Source: Chinchilla lanigera (Eukaryota > Chordata > Mammalia > Rodentia > Chinchillidae). From it: a DNA stretch of 64,000 nucleotides. The stretch is from positions 11,802,040-11,866,039 of the forward strand of contig NW_004955405.1 of assembly GCF_000276665.1 (NCBI RefSeq), written 5' to 3'. The position numbers and the translations under genes were made by a program. Positions 58,601 to 64,000 of this stretch are shown here, one piece after another; position 1 is the first letter of the stretch, and the number at the start of each line of letters is the position of its first letter. The notes under the pieces were generated by a model, which saw nothing but the letters and a program-made list of their open reading frames with translations, was not told where the DNA came from and made no database searches.

Positions 58601-58964
58601 TTATGTTTAGATTAAAATTGAAAAATACTTGAAAATTTGCCTATGAAGAAGTGGACTGGTTTTTGAAATATATTCCAGAATGTTATTCCACATCTGAAAT
58701 GGAATTTGATAAATTCTTCTTTCATTAAGCTTGGCAAGAAGTGAAATTAATAGTAAGAAAAGTAATTCTGTATTTGTAAGATGTAAGCTTTATAAGAATC
58801 TTTTGTTTTGGAAAGGTTTTCAAATATGTGATGATTTTCCTCTTTAGAAAAAGATGTTAACCGAACAGATCGAACAAACAAATTTTATGAAGGCCAAGAT
58901 AATCCAGGGCTCATTTTGCTTCATGACATTTTGATGACCTATTGTATGTATGATTTTGATTTAG
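19651..58964 (+). CDS. TBC1D15: TBC1D15, Rab GTPase-activating protein (N-terminal 450 residues, 12 exons)
   Basis: This is the spliced gene spanned by the exon entries below; the coding parts add up to 1351 bases, 450 codons plus one base of codon 451. TBC1D15 stimulates GTP hydrolysis by RAB7A, and with the mitochondrial adaptor FIS1 it controls mitochondrial morphology, mitochondria-lysosome contact release and mitophagosome shape (established for the human protein). The N-terminal DUF3548 region, shared with TBC1D16 and TBC1D17, covers roughly residues 10-220. The TBC domain starts near 345 with GLSHSLRKQAWKFLLGY. The IxxDxxR catalytic motif lies at residues 411-417 (IEKDVNR). All introns are GT-AG, phases agree and there is no stop or frameshift, so the gene appears intact. 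The human protein is 691 residues, so about 240 remain to the right of the window. Confidence 0.97.
21473..22073 (-). mobile_element. Solo LTR, 601 bp, 4-bp TSD, opposite orientation to TBC1D15
   Basis: On the minus strand it begins TGTTACAGAG and ends CCTGTATCA, the same termini as the LTR at 18264-18864, with clear homology throughout. It is flanked by the perfect 4-bp direct repeat ATAC (21469-21472, 22074-22077). The polyadenylation signal is broken: where the sister reads CTCAATAAATATATT, this copy reads CTCAATATATT, a 4-base loss that removes AATAAA. The TATA-like box is also changed (CTATAAAA to CTATAAGG). Different target duplications show that the two LTRs are separate insertions and not the ends of one provirus. 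Confidence 0.88.
22755..22870 (+). repeat. MIR ancient SINE, sense
   Basis: AGTAGTTAAGAGCTGGAACT CTGGAGCCAAACTGG is the MIR tRNA-like start. It ends in an ATTAGT/ATTATT stretch, and the middle is deleted. Confidence 0.75.
23846..24022 (-). repeat. Two consecutive ID-type SINEs, antisense
   Basis: First copy 23846-23942 (GGTACTGGGAGTTGAAGTCA to TGTGTCCCCAGCCC). Second 23950-24022 (GGTATCAGGAATCAAACTCA to GTAGGCACTTACGCTGAG), 5'-truncated. Each has its own T-run. Confidence 0.82.
24119..24256 (-). repeat. B1-type SINE, antisense
   Basis: GAGACAGAGTCTTAATGTAG, doubled centre, GTGCGCCACCATGCCCAGC. Confidence 0.9.
25010..25700 (-). mobile_element. L2 LINE 3' relic, antisense, with ID insertion
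   Basis: TCAGGATAAATTCCAAACTG, CTCATTCTTCCTCTGC and TCTATGAAGGCAGTAACAGA are antisense L2 3'-end words, resumed after an antisense ID (25403-25484, ATCAAATCCAAGGCTCGGTG to GCTATGTCCTCAGTCCC) by GTGCCTGGCATTCC and, further on, TGTTCAGTAAGTGTG. Confidence 0.6.
25877..26045 (+). repeat. B4-like B1+ID dimer SINE, sense
   Basis: GGCTGGGCGAGGTGGTGTAC to GAGACCCTGTCCTAA, then GCCTGGGGATACAGCTCAGT to TTCAATCTCACTACTGCC. It interrupts the ancient repeat at 25740-26340. Confidence 0.75.
26350..26429 (+). mobile_element. Possible short hAT-like MITE remnant
   Basis: The start CAGTGGTGACGAACGTATGG CATGC resembles the terminal inverted repeat of the element at 62517-62709. The end GGGTTTGCCCTCACTG is an inverted approximate match. 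The flanking 8-mers agree at only 4 of 8 positions, so the right boundary is doubtful. Confidence 0.4.
27001..27103 (-). repeat. Young ID-type SINE, antisense, with TSD
   Basis: T-run, GGTACCGGGAACCAAACTCA, CGACCTTGCGCTTGCCAGGC, GAGCTAAATCCCCAGCCCC. The direct repeat TCTTATCC brackets it (just before the T-run and at about 27105-27112). Confidence 0.92.
27460..28966 (-). mobile_element. Endogenous retrovirus relic (gag-protease), second copy, minus strand
   Basis: Homologous to 8716-10497 in the same orientation, with a CpG-rich upstream end (about 28966-28700), a gag-like region and protease. Here the active-site motif reads LNTGA (28299-28285), so the catalytic Asp is Asn. Compared with copy 1, the nucleocapsid zinc knuckle and flanking gag are missing: the homologous segments stop near 28412 and restart near 28353, while copy 1 has about 500 bp there (9378-9892). 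Downstream are three full units of about 208 bp plus a partial one (about 28080-27545), against one fewer full unit in copy 1, then an A-rich tail. A 274-codon minus-strand frame (28959-28135) stays open from the GC-rich region across the protease motif, but it crosses the deletion and is not a functional viral gene. No polymerase, envelope or LTR is seen. Confidence 0.75.
29356..29536 (-). repeat. Two consecutive ID-type SINEs, antisense
   Basis: 29356-29436 (GGTACTGGGGATTGAACCCA to CTGCGTCTTCAGTC) and 29446-29536 (GGTACCAGGAATCGAATTCA to GAGCTAAATCCCTGGCCCC). The second is less diverged. Confidence 0.85.
29540..29652 (-). repeat. B1-type SINE remnant, antisense, strongly diverged
   Basis: GAACAGGATCTTGCTTTGTT to CCACACCTGGCTAGG retains only the outline of an antisense B1. 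Confidence 0.5.
30106..30244 (-). repeat. B1-type SINE, antisense, nested in L1
   Basis: TTGAGACAAGGTCTCACTGT, doubled centre, GTGCATCACCATACCCAG. Confidence 0.9.
30396..30480 (+). repeat. ID-type SINE, sense, nested in L1
   Basis: CTGGGGCTAGAGGTGTAGCC to GGTTCAATACCCAGCACTG. Confidence 0.8.
30691..30858 (-). repeat. B1-type SINE, antisense, nested in L1
   Basis: Long T-run, CTGAGACAGGGTCTCGCTAT, doubled centre, GCGCCACCACGCTTGGCC. Confidence 0.9.
30898..30975 (-). repeat. ID-type SINE, antisense, nested in L1
   Basis: GGGCTGAGGATTAAACCCAG to CACTGAGCTACATCTCTAGC. Old copy. Confidence 0.7.
31480..31660 (+). repeat. Pyrimidine-rich degenerate simple repeat
   Basis: Runs of TCTG, TCTC, CCTTCC and CCATCCATCCATC make a mainly C/T strand. 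An ID remnant may be present in the middle (GTAGCCAGGGCCTTCTCAGTG). Confidence 0.7.
31695..31840 (-). repeat. B1-type SINE, antisense, with repeated 5' end
   Basis: GGGCCAAGGTCTTGCAAAGT to CAGGCATACACTGTCATGTCCC. The 5'-end words are then repeated as ACTGGGATTACAGGCCTGCA CTGCCATGCC (from 31802), so the end appears twice. Confidence 0.75.
31862..31967 (-). repeat. Young ID-type SINE, antisense, with TSD
   Basis: T-run, GGTATCGGGAATTGAACTCA, GAGCTAAATCCCCAGCCCC. The 10-bp duplication TAAGGTGTGA flanks it (about 31850-31859 and 31967-31977). Confidence 0.9.
33165..33416. repeat. Antisense ID remnant with nested sense ID and internal 87-bp tandem duplication
   Basis: 33165-33229 is an antisense ID fragment (GGATTGAATCCAGGGCTTTG). 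A sense ID (GGGGCCGGGGATTTAGCTCA) begins at about 33231, but after GCAGAAGCAC the sequence returns to TTGAATCCAGGG at 33269 and repeats. The segments 33182-33262 and 33269-33349 are identical over 81 bp, with a period of 87 bp. The second sense ID copy runs to its end (TTCCCGGTACCGGAGAAAAA CC plus A-run, about 33416). Confidence 0.88.
33490..34080 (-). repeat. Unclassified ancient LTR-like repeat, antisense, carrying an ID
   Basis: CTGAGACAGAATACCCAACA to AAGTTTATTTAGCTTACAAT TTGTGGAGG has the look of the antisense 3' end of a mammal-wide LTR-type repeat, and the trailing part is a long GC-richer body. Family not assigned. A 109-codon minus frame (34001-33672) lies wholly within it and has no recognisable motif. 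Confidence 0.4.
33549..33650 (+). repeat. ID-type SINE, sense, with TSD
   Basis: GACTGGAGATTTAGCTTAGT to TTCGATACCTGATACTGG plus A-rich tail. The duplication AAAATTAAGGAAGGA stands at both ends (about 33537 and 33647). Confidence 0.88.
35338..35436 (+). CDS. TBC1D15: TBC1D15 exon 2, residues 11-43
   Basis: 33 codons, phase 0 to 0, beginning IIYEQEGVYIHSSCAKTNDQ and ending LRVLEK. It lies between gttccag and gtgagt and forms the start of the DUF3548 region. Confidence 0.97.
35845..35919 (+). CDS. TBC1D15: TBC1D15 exon 3, residues 44-68
   Basis: 25 codons, phase 0 to 0, DAEVIVDWRPLDDALDSSSI then RYAGK. Acceptor ttttttttag, donor gtattt, the least canonical donor of the set. Confidence 0.97.
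35966..36118 (+). repeat. B1-type SINE, sense, in intron 3
   Basis: CATGTGGTGGCACACATCTA, doubled centre, GAGTCTGTCTCAAAAACAAA C. Confidence 0.88.
36120..36230 (-). mobile_element. L1 3' fragment, antisense, in intron 3
   Basis: CAGCTTTACTGAGGTATAAT GTATATACCATAAAGTTCAT is a characteristic antisense L1M 3'UTR word. A more diverged continuation may extend to about 36560. Confidence 0.65.
36575..36692 (-). repeat. B1-type SINE, antisense, in intron 3
   Basis: TTGAGACAGGGCCTTGCTAT to GTACTGGGATCTTAGTGCAT. Lacks the doubled centre. Confidence 0.8.
37363..37501 (+). CDS. TBC1D15: TBC1D15 exon 4, residues 69-115
   Basis: 139 bp, phase 0 to 1. It encodes DSSSVVEWTQAPRERANRGV through SYEAEWDMLNTVSFKKK to HTNG plus the first base of codon 115. 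Acceptor tatttcag, donor gtatga. Confidence 0.97.
38218..38302 (-). repeat. ID-type SINE, antisense, with TSD
   Basis: GGTACTGGGAATTGGACTCA to GAGCTATATCCCCAGCC, bracketed by TTGCTTTATATTTTGC-like and CTGCTTTATATTTTAT direct repeats. Confidence 0.88.
39258..39331 (-). repeat. 5'-truncated young ID-type SINE, antisense, perfect 15-bp TSD
   Basis: T-run, TCTCCGGTACCGGGAACCGA ACTCACGACC to CAGGCAGGCGCT, then straight into the second AGATTAAATACTTTG. That duplication lies at 39243-39257 and 39332-39346 without mismatch. The A-box end of the tRNA-like half is absent. Confidence 0.93.
41150..41345 (-). repeat. MIR ancient SINE, antisense
   Basis: ACTTAATAAATGTTTATTGT, TTATCTCCATTTACAAAAGA AAATGAGGCTC and TTTGAATCCAGCCAGCATG are in antisense MIR order. 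Confidence 0.8.
41617..41827 (+). CDS. TBC1D15: TBC1D15 exon 5, residues 115-185
   Basis: 211 bp, phase 1 to 2, including SKWSFLFSLTDLKSIKQNKK and GMGWSYLVFCLKDDVVLPAL then HFHQGDSKLL. It ends TGTGA before gtaagt; reading on would give an immediate stop, so the donor choice is firm. This is the core of the DUF3548 Rab-binding region. Confidence 0.97.
42224..42290 (-). repeat. ID-type SINE remnant, antisense
   Basis: GTGCTGGGGTTTAAGGCCTC to CCAGGCAAGCACTGTACTAG. Confidence 0.65.
43560..44050 (-). mobile_element. L2 LINE 3' end, antisense, interrupted by an ID SINE
   Basis: CCTGGAATATTCATTTCC, CAGAGGGCCTTTCCTGAATA and ATAGAATATAAGCTTTATAA GT are followed, after an antisense ID (43878-43968, GTACTGGGAATTGAACTCAA to GAGCTCTATCCCTGGC), by GGCACATAGTACACAGCACA and GTTGAATAAATAAATG, the L2 3' terminus in antisense. 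Confidence 0.75.
47350..47490 (+). repeat. B1-type SINE, sense, in intron 5
   Basis: CTGGGTGTAGTGGTTCACAT to GAGGCCAGCCTGGGCTACAG, ending TTTCTCAAAAGGAC plus A-run. Confidence 0.88.
48469..48571 (+). CDS. TBC1D15: TBC1D15 exon 6, residues 185-219
   Basis: 103 bp, phase 2 to 0, SPQDKRILLVNCQNKSLSQS then FENLLDEPAYGLIQ. Acceptor cattgcag, donor gtatgt. Confidence 0.97.
48766..48842 (-). repeat. ID-type SINE, antisense, in intron 6
   Basis: GGTATTGGGGTTTAAACCCA to CACACCCCAGTCTT. Diverged. Confidence 0.75.
49641..49691 (+). CDS. TBC1D15: TBC1D15 exon 7 (51-bp cassette), residues 220-236
   Basis: 17 codons, phase 0 to 0, AGLLDRRKLLWAIHHWK. This matches a segment present only in the longer human isoform, so skipping would keep the frame and give a protein 17 residues shorter. 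The acceptor is weak: the bases before it (gtttatttttgtgaag) have a short, purine-broken polypyrimidine tract, which fits a regulated cassette. The exon is too short to be found by open-frame length. Donor gtaagc. Confidence 0.93.
49994..50191 (+). CDS. TBC1D15: TBC1D15 exon 8, residues 237-302
   Basis: 198 bp, phase 0 to 0, KIKKDPYTATMVGFSKVTNY then IFDSLRGSDPSTHQRPPSEM, ending GFEVITR. It links the N-terminal region to the TBC domain. Acceptor tactacatag, donor gtaagt. Confidence 0.97.
50988..51085 (-). repeat. B1-type SINE remnant, antisense, in intron 8
   Basis: TGAAGATGGGTCTCACCATT to CACCCTCCTGCCTCAGTCAC. Diverged. Confidence 0.6.
51325..51453 (+). CDS. TBC1D15: TBC1D15 exon 9, residues 303-345
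   Basis: 129 bp, phase 0 to 0, IDLGERPVVQRREPVSLEEW then TKNTDSEGRILNVENMKQMI FRG. It covers the lead-in to the TBC domain. Donor gtaatt. Confidence 0.97.
51981..52084 (+). CDS. TBC1D15: TBC1D15 exon 10, residues 346-380
   Basis: 104 bp, phase 0 to 2, GLSHSLRKQAWKFLLGYFPW then DSTKEERTQLQKQK. It contains the RxxxWxxLLGYxPW opening helix typical of TBC domains. Donor gtgagt. Confidence 0.97.
52395..52543 (-). repeat. B1-type SINE, antisense, in intron 10
   Basis: GGTCTTTTTCAGACAGGATC, doubled centre, GTGCACCACCATCCCTGC. Confidence 0.88.
53150..53265 (-). repeat. B1-type SINE, antisense, in intron 10
   Basis: TTGAGACTGGGTCTCGATAT to GCATGCACCACCACACATG. Single-centre form. Confidence 0.87.
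53467..53561 (+). CDS. TBC1D15: TBC1D15 exon 11, residues 380-412
   Basis: 95 bp, phase 2 to 1, DEYFRMKLQWKSVSEEQEKR then NSRLRDYRSLI. The final Ile411 is the first residue of the IxxDxxR catalytic motif, which is completed in exon 12. Acceptor tttctatag, donor gtaagt. Confidence 0.97.
53745..53897 (+). repeat. B1-type SINE, sense, in intron 11
   Basis: GCTGGGTGTGGTAGCACATA, doubled centre, GAGACCCTGTCTCAAAACAA AC. Confidence 0.92.
54430..54550 (-). repeat. MIR ancient SINE, antisense, in intron 11
   Basis: ATAATCTCTGTTTTACAAAC TGAAGCATTGAGA, then TGACTTGTCTGAGTTTACAT GG and GTCTGGAGTCTAG are in antisense MIR order. Confidence 0.7.
54750..54901 (-). repeat. B1-type SINE, antisense, in intron 11
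   Basis: TTTTTGAGACAGGGTCTTGT, doubled centre, GTGTGCCACCATGCCCGGC. Confidence 0.92.
55270..56095 (+). repeat. Ancient mammal-wide repeat, family not assigned
   Basis: GAGTCACTTGATCTGACTTG TATTTTAAC, then GAATATTTGGAGTTCAGTTC TGGG and CAGTGGAGAAATCCAGGCCA G are words I know from an old, widely spread mammalian repeat. The same type appears in four other places in the window. Confidence 0.45.
56096..57065 (+). mobile_element. L1 ORF2 3' end and 3'UTR, sense, with AT-rich microsatellite
   Basis: CATTTGACCCAGCTATTCCT, TATAGTAGCACAATTTG, CCAGATGCCTATCAACTGAG and GTACTGCTCTGCCATAAAGA A are in the order of the L1 ORF2 end. The 3'UTR holds a TATATAGTTATATAACT-type expansion (about 56640-56860) and the copy ends in an A-run at about 57048-57060. 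Confidence 0.85.
58848..58964 (+). CDS. TBC1D15: TBC1D15 exon 12, residues 412-450
   Basis: 117 bp, phase 1 to 1, EKDVNRTDRTNKFYEGQDNP then GLILLHDILMTYCMYDFDL. It carries Asp414 and the arginine finger Arg417 of the TBC IxxDxxR motif. The glutamine-finger motif (YxQ) is expected at the start of the next exon, beyond the window. Acceptor cctctttag, donor gtaagt. Confidence 0.97.
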
Positions 58965-60043
58965 GTAAGTTCTCCTTGAAAGTCCTAATTTGAAAAGACT
59001 TTTATATGTTATTTTAGAATTTTAAAAATTTAAGTTAGAAATAATTGGCCTGTTGAGTAGGTTTTATAAGGGAGGCTTGTTCTGTAGGGGACTAGAACCC
59101 TGCAAGGCTGTGTCTCCCGAGCAAGGAAACTGGGTGTTGTAATACATAGGCTACTGTGGGATATTTTCAATTTTGAATTATAGTGACATCTATAGGATAT
59201 TGCTCTAACTACTAGCTGAAAGAGTTAAGGATTTTAATGTTAGATCACTGCGTTTCTTTGAATGGAGTTACATACTTGTGAAGCTAGGTTTTTGGCTGTG
59301 ATGTGTTAAAGCAAGTAGTATGTGAAAAAAGATTTTATAGTTCTTTGGATTTGCGGAGACTTCACATGTGGAACATGTCCTAATCTGAAAATCTGAAATG
59401 CAGTGAAGTCATGTTGTGTTGGCGCTCAAAAAGTCTTAGACATAATAAAAGTAGTTAGGGCCGTACAACTTACTAAGTACAGGAGGTTAAGAACCCCTCA
59501 TCCAAAAATGTAAAATCTGAAATGTTCTGAAGTCTAAGAAATAAAAATGCCAATGTTGATGTGAGTTAAACTTCTTTGAAACAAGGAGTGTCTTGGGAAA
59601 AAGGTACCAAAATGGAGAAAGTTTAGAACCATTGTTTGTGCTTTTTTCCCTTGTGAAGTAAAATACCCATTCAGTATCATAGATAATAGTGCAGATTATT
59701 TTGAAGGCCTCATAGAACCTACTTTTTATTTTCTCGGTGAGTCTTCCTACCAGACTGGCGCTGGAGGTAAAAGTGAAACGTTCAGTAGGGAAGATGCCTC
59801 ACGGGGAGAAAAGGAACTAGTATCTTAAGAGCCTAGAGAACTCGAACTGTTTGTTTAAAGGGCCAACAAATTTCCTAAGCGTCAGCGTTTAAATAAGTAT
59901 AAATAAGAACATTTCTGAGTTAAATGCCATATAAACAGCTCCGAGGTAGAGAATAATAGTTGTTTTTTAGTTTACTTTAGTAGAGCTTTGACATCTTCTG
60001 AAGAAGGTGATTAAATATTCCCTTAACATTTAACCCAAGTAAC

Positions 60044-60200
60044 CTGGGCGTGGTGGTGCACGCATGTAATCCCAGCACTCGGGAGGCTGAGGCAGGAGGA
60101 TCGTTGTGGGTTCGAGACCAGCCTGGGCTACAAAGTGAGCTCAAGGCCAGCCTGAACTGCACAGTGAGACCCTATCTCAAAAAGATTTAAAAAAAAAAGA
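60044..60200 (+). repeat. B1-type SINE, sense, in intron 12
   Basis: CTGGGCGTGGTGGTGCACGC, doubled centre, GAGACCCTATCTCAAAAAGA plus A-run. One of the less diverged copies. Confidence 0.93.
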
Positions 60201-60979
60201 AAAATTTAACCCATGTAAACATTGAATCATGGCTACATTTTCTTCTATGCAAGCTTGTATCTGTGCAAGTTTCCTGGCTTTCTTTTTGTAAGGGGAAGAT
60301 GCAAACTTGGTGGAGGGGCTTCAGGTGTCAGCCTCTTTGGTGACAGTACGTTGAAGGTCACAAATGTAAAATGTAGCCAGCCCTGTGTATTACACCTATA
60401 GTCAGCTTCCAGTTGGGTCATTGAGAACATGTTGGTAGTGTGCTTTTCAGGTTGCTGAGAACATGTTGGTAGTGTGCTTTTCAGGTTGCAGAGTGCTGCC
60501 ATACTTGATTTGATTTTTGCTTTGATTCTAATAGTAGCCTTTTGAAGAAGTGGAAAAAGTAGTCCTCATTTTATGAGTAAGGTTATAGTAAGAGAGTGAC
60601 TCAGTGTCATACAAGTAGTACATAATTGGTCTTTCTTGCAGGTAGGCATTTTTACCTCTCTATCTGTAGCATCCCAATCTATTGGCATTTTTATTTCTGT
60701 TGCCCCTGTAGGGAAGAGGACTGCTGTCCTCTGAACAGGAGACGTCATCCATTCTCAAATGGTAATTTTGAGGTAGAAGTCACTCACACAGTAGGTGTCA
60801 CTGCAGGACGTGTCCGCTTGTTTCCCATTGTCTGTGTTCATGCTGTGCTCTTTCTGCTTAGGTGCTTCAGTTCTCTGAAACATAGTCGAGGTTCCTGATG
60901 GCAACTTGGCTTGTGAGAATCTAAGACAGTTTTTATAAAAGCAGTAGATATCTCTGCTCCCCAACCCCTTTGCTTTTTT

Positions 60980-61122
60980 GGGGGACAGGGACTTATTGTG
61001 TAGTTCAGTCTAACCTTGATTCATTATCTAGCCCAGACTGGCCTCAAGCTCATAGCAATCCTTTTGCCTCAGCATCTTGAGTGCTGGGATTACAGGTGTG
61101 TGCCATCATGCCCAGGTCTTTT
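60980..61122 (-). repeat. B1-type SINE, antisense, in intron 12
   Basis: GACAGGGACTTATTGTGTAG, doubled centre, GTGTGCCATCATGCCCAG. Confidence 0.88.
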
Positions 61123-62361
61123 TTCATAGCAGAGTGACCTGGGCTTAGAGATTTACTGTCTTTCAGGCTATTGCATCGTATTGACTTGCTTGTCTTCTTA
61201 GCCCATAGGTATAGACGTGTGCGCATTGAACTCAGTCTCATTGATAGTAAGGATGGAGGTAACAATTACCAAAAGCAGACTGAAAAACTCTGGAAGAATA
61301 ATCTCTATTCAGGAACAGACACTACTTCAGAAGTGTCCATGTGAAACATGTTTTTTTTTTTTTTTTATAGTATATGTTTATAGTGATGACCCTGGATAGT
61401 TGATAATAGGTTAAATTATACTTAAAATACTATATGTAAGAAAGCAGAAGTGTCTGAATTTTTTTATTTATAACCCTCCAAGTTTCTTTTTGTTTTTAAT
61501 TTGATACCCTAAGGGATAAGCTTCAGTTACCTGGAAAGTTGACCTGTGTATAGATTAAACGTTCCTTTTCAGTGAAGAAGCTGTACAGCAGGATGATATG
61601 GAGTTCATTTCTCACACCTTTCAACTAAAACAAATTTGCTGTGAAAATAATGAGGAACTACTTTAGAAAATGTAGTAGTGCTGATTAAGATGTGCATCCA
61701 TCAGCAATACTGCTGAATCTGAGTGCCACTGAACGCTGATTTAAATAGCTTTAATCTTTCTTTAATTAAAAGGAATTTGTACATTAATTCTACCCCCACC
61801 ACCCATGATATACCCCAAAGAATATCATGTGTAAAATAAAATAGATTAAAGGCTACCAGAAGATAAAGATTAATTTGACTACTTGCTTCATCTAAGACTT
61901 AACAGAAATATGGTAGTGATCTTATACAAAAGCCAGACTTAAAAGATTAAATTAGCTTCATAGAAATTTTTATTCATTATAACTTAATAATAAAGTGCTT
62001 TTATTCCAGAGGAACAGTGCTTTGTAAATCTTTTGAGTAGCACACTTAGAACTTTTTCTATCATAGACATATGTAGTCAGGCCCAAGAGAGTACTACTCT
62101 CTTGCATTTTCTTAAATTCAGATTAGATTTCCTTTATGGCAGTCGGTTTTGCCCTTATTATATTGTTGATTTCTCTGTCAGTGCCAGGTAGGAAAGTTCC
62201 CTGACAGCGGCTTTGTCTTCCTTCTCACCTTCTTGCTCTTTTCGTAAAAGTGTTCCGTTACTTCAGAAACCATCCACGTAAAGTGTTAGAAACGCTTATG
62301 TTTAGATACCCTGTCACATGCCATTTGTTCTAGCTCTTTTCTGTGAACATCTTAGTACTTC

Positions 62362-62442
62362 TTTTTTTGGTACCAGGAGTCAAACTCAGGACCTTGCACT
62401 TGCCAGGCAGGCACAGCGCTGCTGAGCTCCATCCTGAGCCCA
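62362..62442 (-). repeat. ID-type SINE, antisense, in intron 12
   Basis: TTTTTTGGTACCAGGAGTCA to GCTGAGCTCCATCCTGAGCC. Confidence 0.85.
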
Positions 62443-62516
62443 CATCATAGTACTTCCATTGTTTGGGGCTGTAGTAGTTGTCTGTCCTCCACGAGAACTC
62501 AAGTGTCCTTTCATGC

Positions 62517-62709
62517 CAGTGGTGGCAAACCTATGGCACAGGTGTTACTTATTTTTCTTTTAAGACAAAAGATGTTAATGGGTAAATTGGTTTTTCTGAA
62601 CTAAAACCTCAGTATTGAGATTTAATTGCAGTGTTGGTGCTTTGCAGTAAATAAGTGGGTTTTGGGTTGCAGCTTGGACACTTGATCTCTAAAAGATTTG
62701 CCATCACTG
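62517..62709 (+). mobile_element. hAT-like non-autonomous DNA transposon, 193 bp
   Basis: It starts CAGTGGTGGCAAACCTATGG and ends AAAAGATTTGCCATCACTG, so the ends are imperfect inverted repeats (CAGTGRTGGCAAAYCT). The 8 bases on either side, TTTCATGC (62509-62516) and TTTTATGC (62710-62717), agree at 7 of 8 positions, the duplication length of hAT transposons. No transposase frame is present. Strand is arbitrary. Confidence 0.8.
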
Positions 62710-63097
62710 TTTTATGCTCATCTGTATAGAGCCGTACTTTCCCACTGGCACTGTGAAGACGTGATGAAGTTTTGGTAGGGTTAAATGGAGAGGAACAGCA
62801 GTAGATGGTAGGGCAGAGGCTCATGGTAAATTTAGCTCCACCTTTGTTTGTGAGGAGATCCTGAGGTGATCTGAGCATGTCTCTGTATTACATGTTCAGT
62901 CTGTTTCCTGAAGAGGTTTTGCTTTCTCTGCTGAGGTCCTTTTAAAGTTCTTCTAAAACTCTCTCCCTTCTAAATATATATTCATGGGCTTTAGTACAGA
63001 TAGACTTTGGTAATGAAAAATGTGAGCTTTGAATTTACACACGAAAACTTTTCCACAGACTTTCCAAGCTGCCAATCAAGAAATCAATTTTCTTTTT

Positions 63098-63223
63098 TTT
63101 TTTTGAGGTGGATTTTTGAGACTAGGCCTTGCTTTATAGTTTGGGCCTTGAACTCATGGGGATCCTCCTGCTTCAGCCTCACAAGTGCTGAAATTACAGG
63201 CGTGTGCCGTCTTGCCCAGCTAT
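63098..63223 (-). repeat. B1-type SINE, antisense, in intron 12
   Basis: GATTTTTGAGACTAGGCCTT to GCGTGTGCCGTCTTGCCCAG. Single-centre form. Confidence 0.82.
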
Positions 63224-64000
63224 AATTTTTATAAATGTACAAAAGTTACCAAAGTTGAACGATGTATTGGTGAGCAGGCTTTTAGTGTGAGCTCTAGTCC
63301 TTTGTTTAAGAGTTGGTGTCCAAGTCTGAAATTGAATTATAGAACAAGAAAAGTGCGAGTTTTATAGGATGAAAGTAAAAAAGAAGCGTGACATACTCAG
63401 ATGAAAGCAAACCCAACAATTTTGTTTATTTTTAAGTGAAGAGCTTGATTCCTTAACTTTCCAATTTGTCTTTTAATCAAGGTCTGTAATTAGTGTCACG
63501 GTTGAGAAATTTTAATTGCATCAAGAGAAAGTAGTTAGAGGTAGCTTTATCCATAAAAATATTGATTGGATTAGACGCAGCTGCTAGCATTGGTTGAGTA
63601 AAGACTAACAAGAGAGAGGACATAGGTACGCCTATTATTTAAAAGTGATACAAAGTTACCAATGGTTTGCTTGCCAATGTAGTTAGAGCCTGTTCATTTT
63701 TTCTTGCACTTGGCTTAGTCCTGGTAGTTTAATACTGTTGACCATGCTGGCCTTGCAACTTTCTTTTCCTGGGTTTTTGCAACATACTTCTCCCTTGGTT
63801 TTTTTTTTTTTTTCCCCTTGCCTCCCTATTTCTTTTCATATTTTCCTTTGAGCATATACCCTTACATTTGCTCCTCGTTTGGGTTCTCGCTTCATTTCTC
63901 CTTTTTCACGATGCTCTTGCACTTATTTCTTTTTATATTACCCACTTCTAATAGTGATAGTTACCCTAGGATGCGTTCTGGCCCCTATTACCTGCCTGAC

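Larger units (their letters stand above)
53562..58847 (+). other. TBC1D15: TBC1D15 intron 11 (5.3 kb)
   Basis: It contains two B1s, a MIR, an ancient repeat, an L1 3' end with an AT-rich microsatellite, and a GC-richer unclassified stretch (57070-57600). 57600-58840 is AT-rich with nothing recognised. Confidence 0.85.
58965..64000 (+). other. TBC1D15: TBC1D15 intron 12, cut by window edge
   Basis: No further exon is found to 64000. Contents are three B1s, one ID, a hAT-like element, a short direct repeat of AACATGTTGGTAGTGTGCTT (60427 and 60461) and unique sequence. 61400-62340 and 63230-64000 hold nothing I recognise. Confidence 0.8.

Overview
This window is nuclear DNA of a mammal, almost certainly a rodent. 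It carries two SINE types dozens of times. One is a 7SL-derived B1 with the quasi-duplicated centre typical of rodents. The other is a tRNA-derived ID-type element whose 3' part reads GGTACCGG-AGAAAAACC before the A-tail. Some are fused as B1+ID dimers (B4-like). The 3' tail differs from the mouse and rat ID as I remember it, so a non-murine rodent is likely; a castorimorph (beaver or kangaroo-rat group) is my best guess and is inference only. There are no bacterial-type genes, CRISPR arrays or origins.

The only protein-coding gene I can support is TBC1D15, on the + strand. Exon 1, which holds the start codon at 19651, lies in a CpG island. Eleven further coding exons follow (35338 to 58964), all bounded by GT..AG and in consistent phase. 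Together they encode the first 450 residues: the N-terminal DUF3548 Rab-binding region and the start of the TBC RabGAP domain, including the arginine finger. The rest of the TBC domain and the C-terminus lie beyond the right edge. Introns 1 (15.7 kb), 4, 5, 9, 10, 11 and 12 (cut by the edge) hold only interspersed repeats and unique sequence.

The left 19 kb is intergenic and repeat-rich. It contains the GC-rich leader of a minus-strand endogenous retrovirus (ERV) cut by the left edge, a longer minus-strand gag/protease ERV relic (about 8.7-10.5 kb), a nested antisense L1, a complete solo LTR with 5-bp target duplications, an unclassified tandem-repetitive block at 16.2-17.0 kb, and many SINEs. 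A second copy of the gag/protease relic lies in intron 1 (27.5-29.0 kb).

Points most worth a second look are: (i) two solo LTRs of one family, each 601 bp with its own 4-bp target duplication, inserted in opposite orientations on either side of the TBC1D15 promoter and exon 1; (ii) the gag/protease elements, which end in a variable array of about 208-bp repeats and an A-rich tail, with no polymerase or envelope visible; (iii) a 193-bp hAT-like DNA transposon near the right end; (iv) a perfect 81-bp duplication inside an ID SINE; (v) a 100-N assembly gap that falls exactly in the A-tail of a SINE about 0.4 kb upstream of the start codon.
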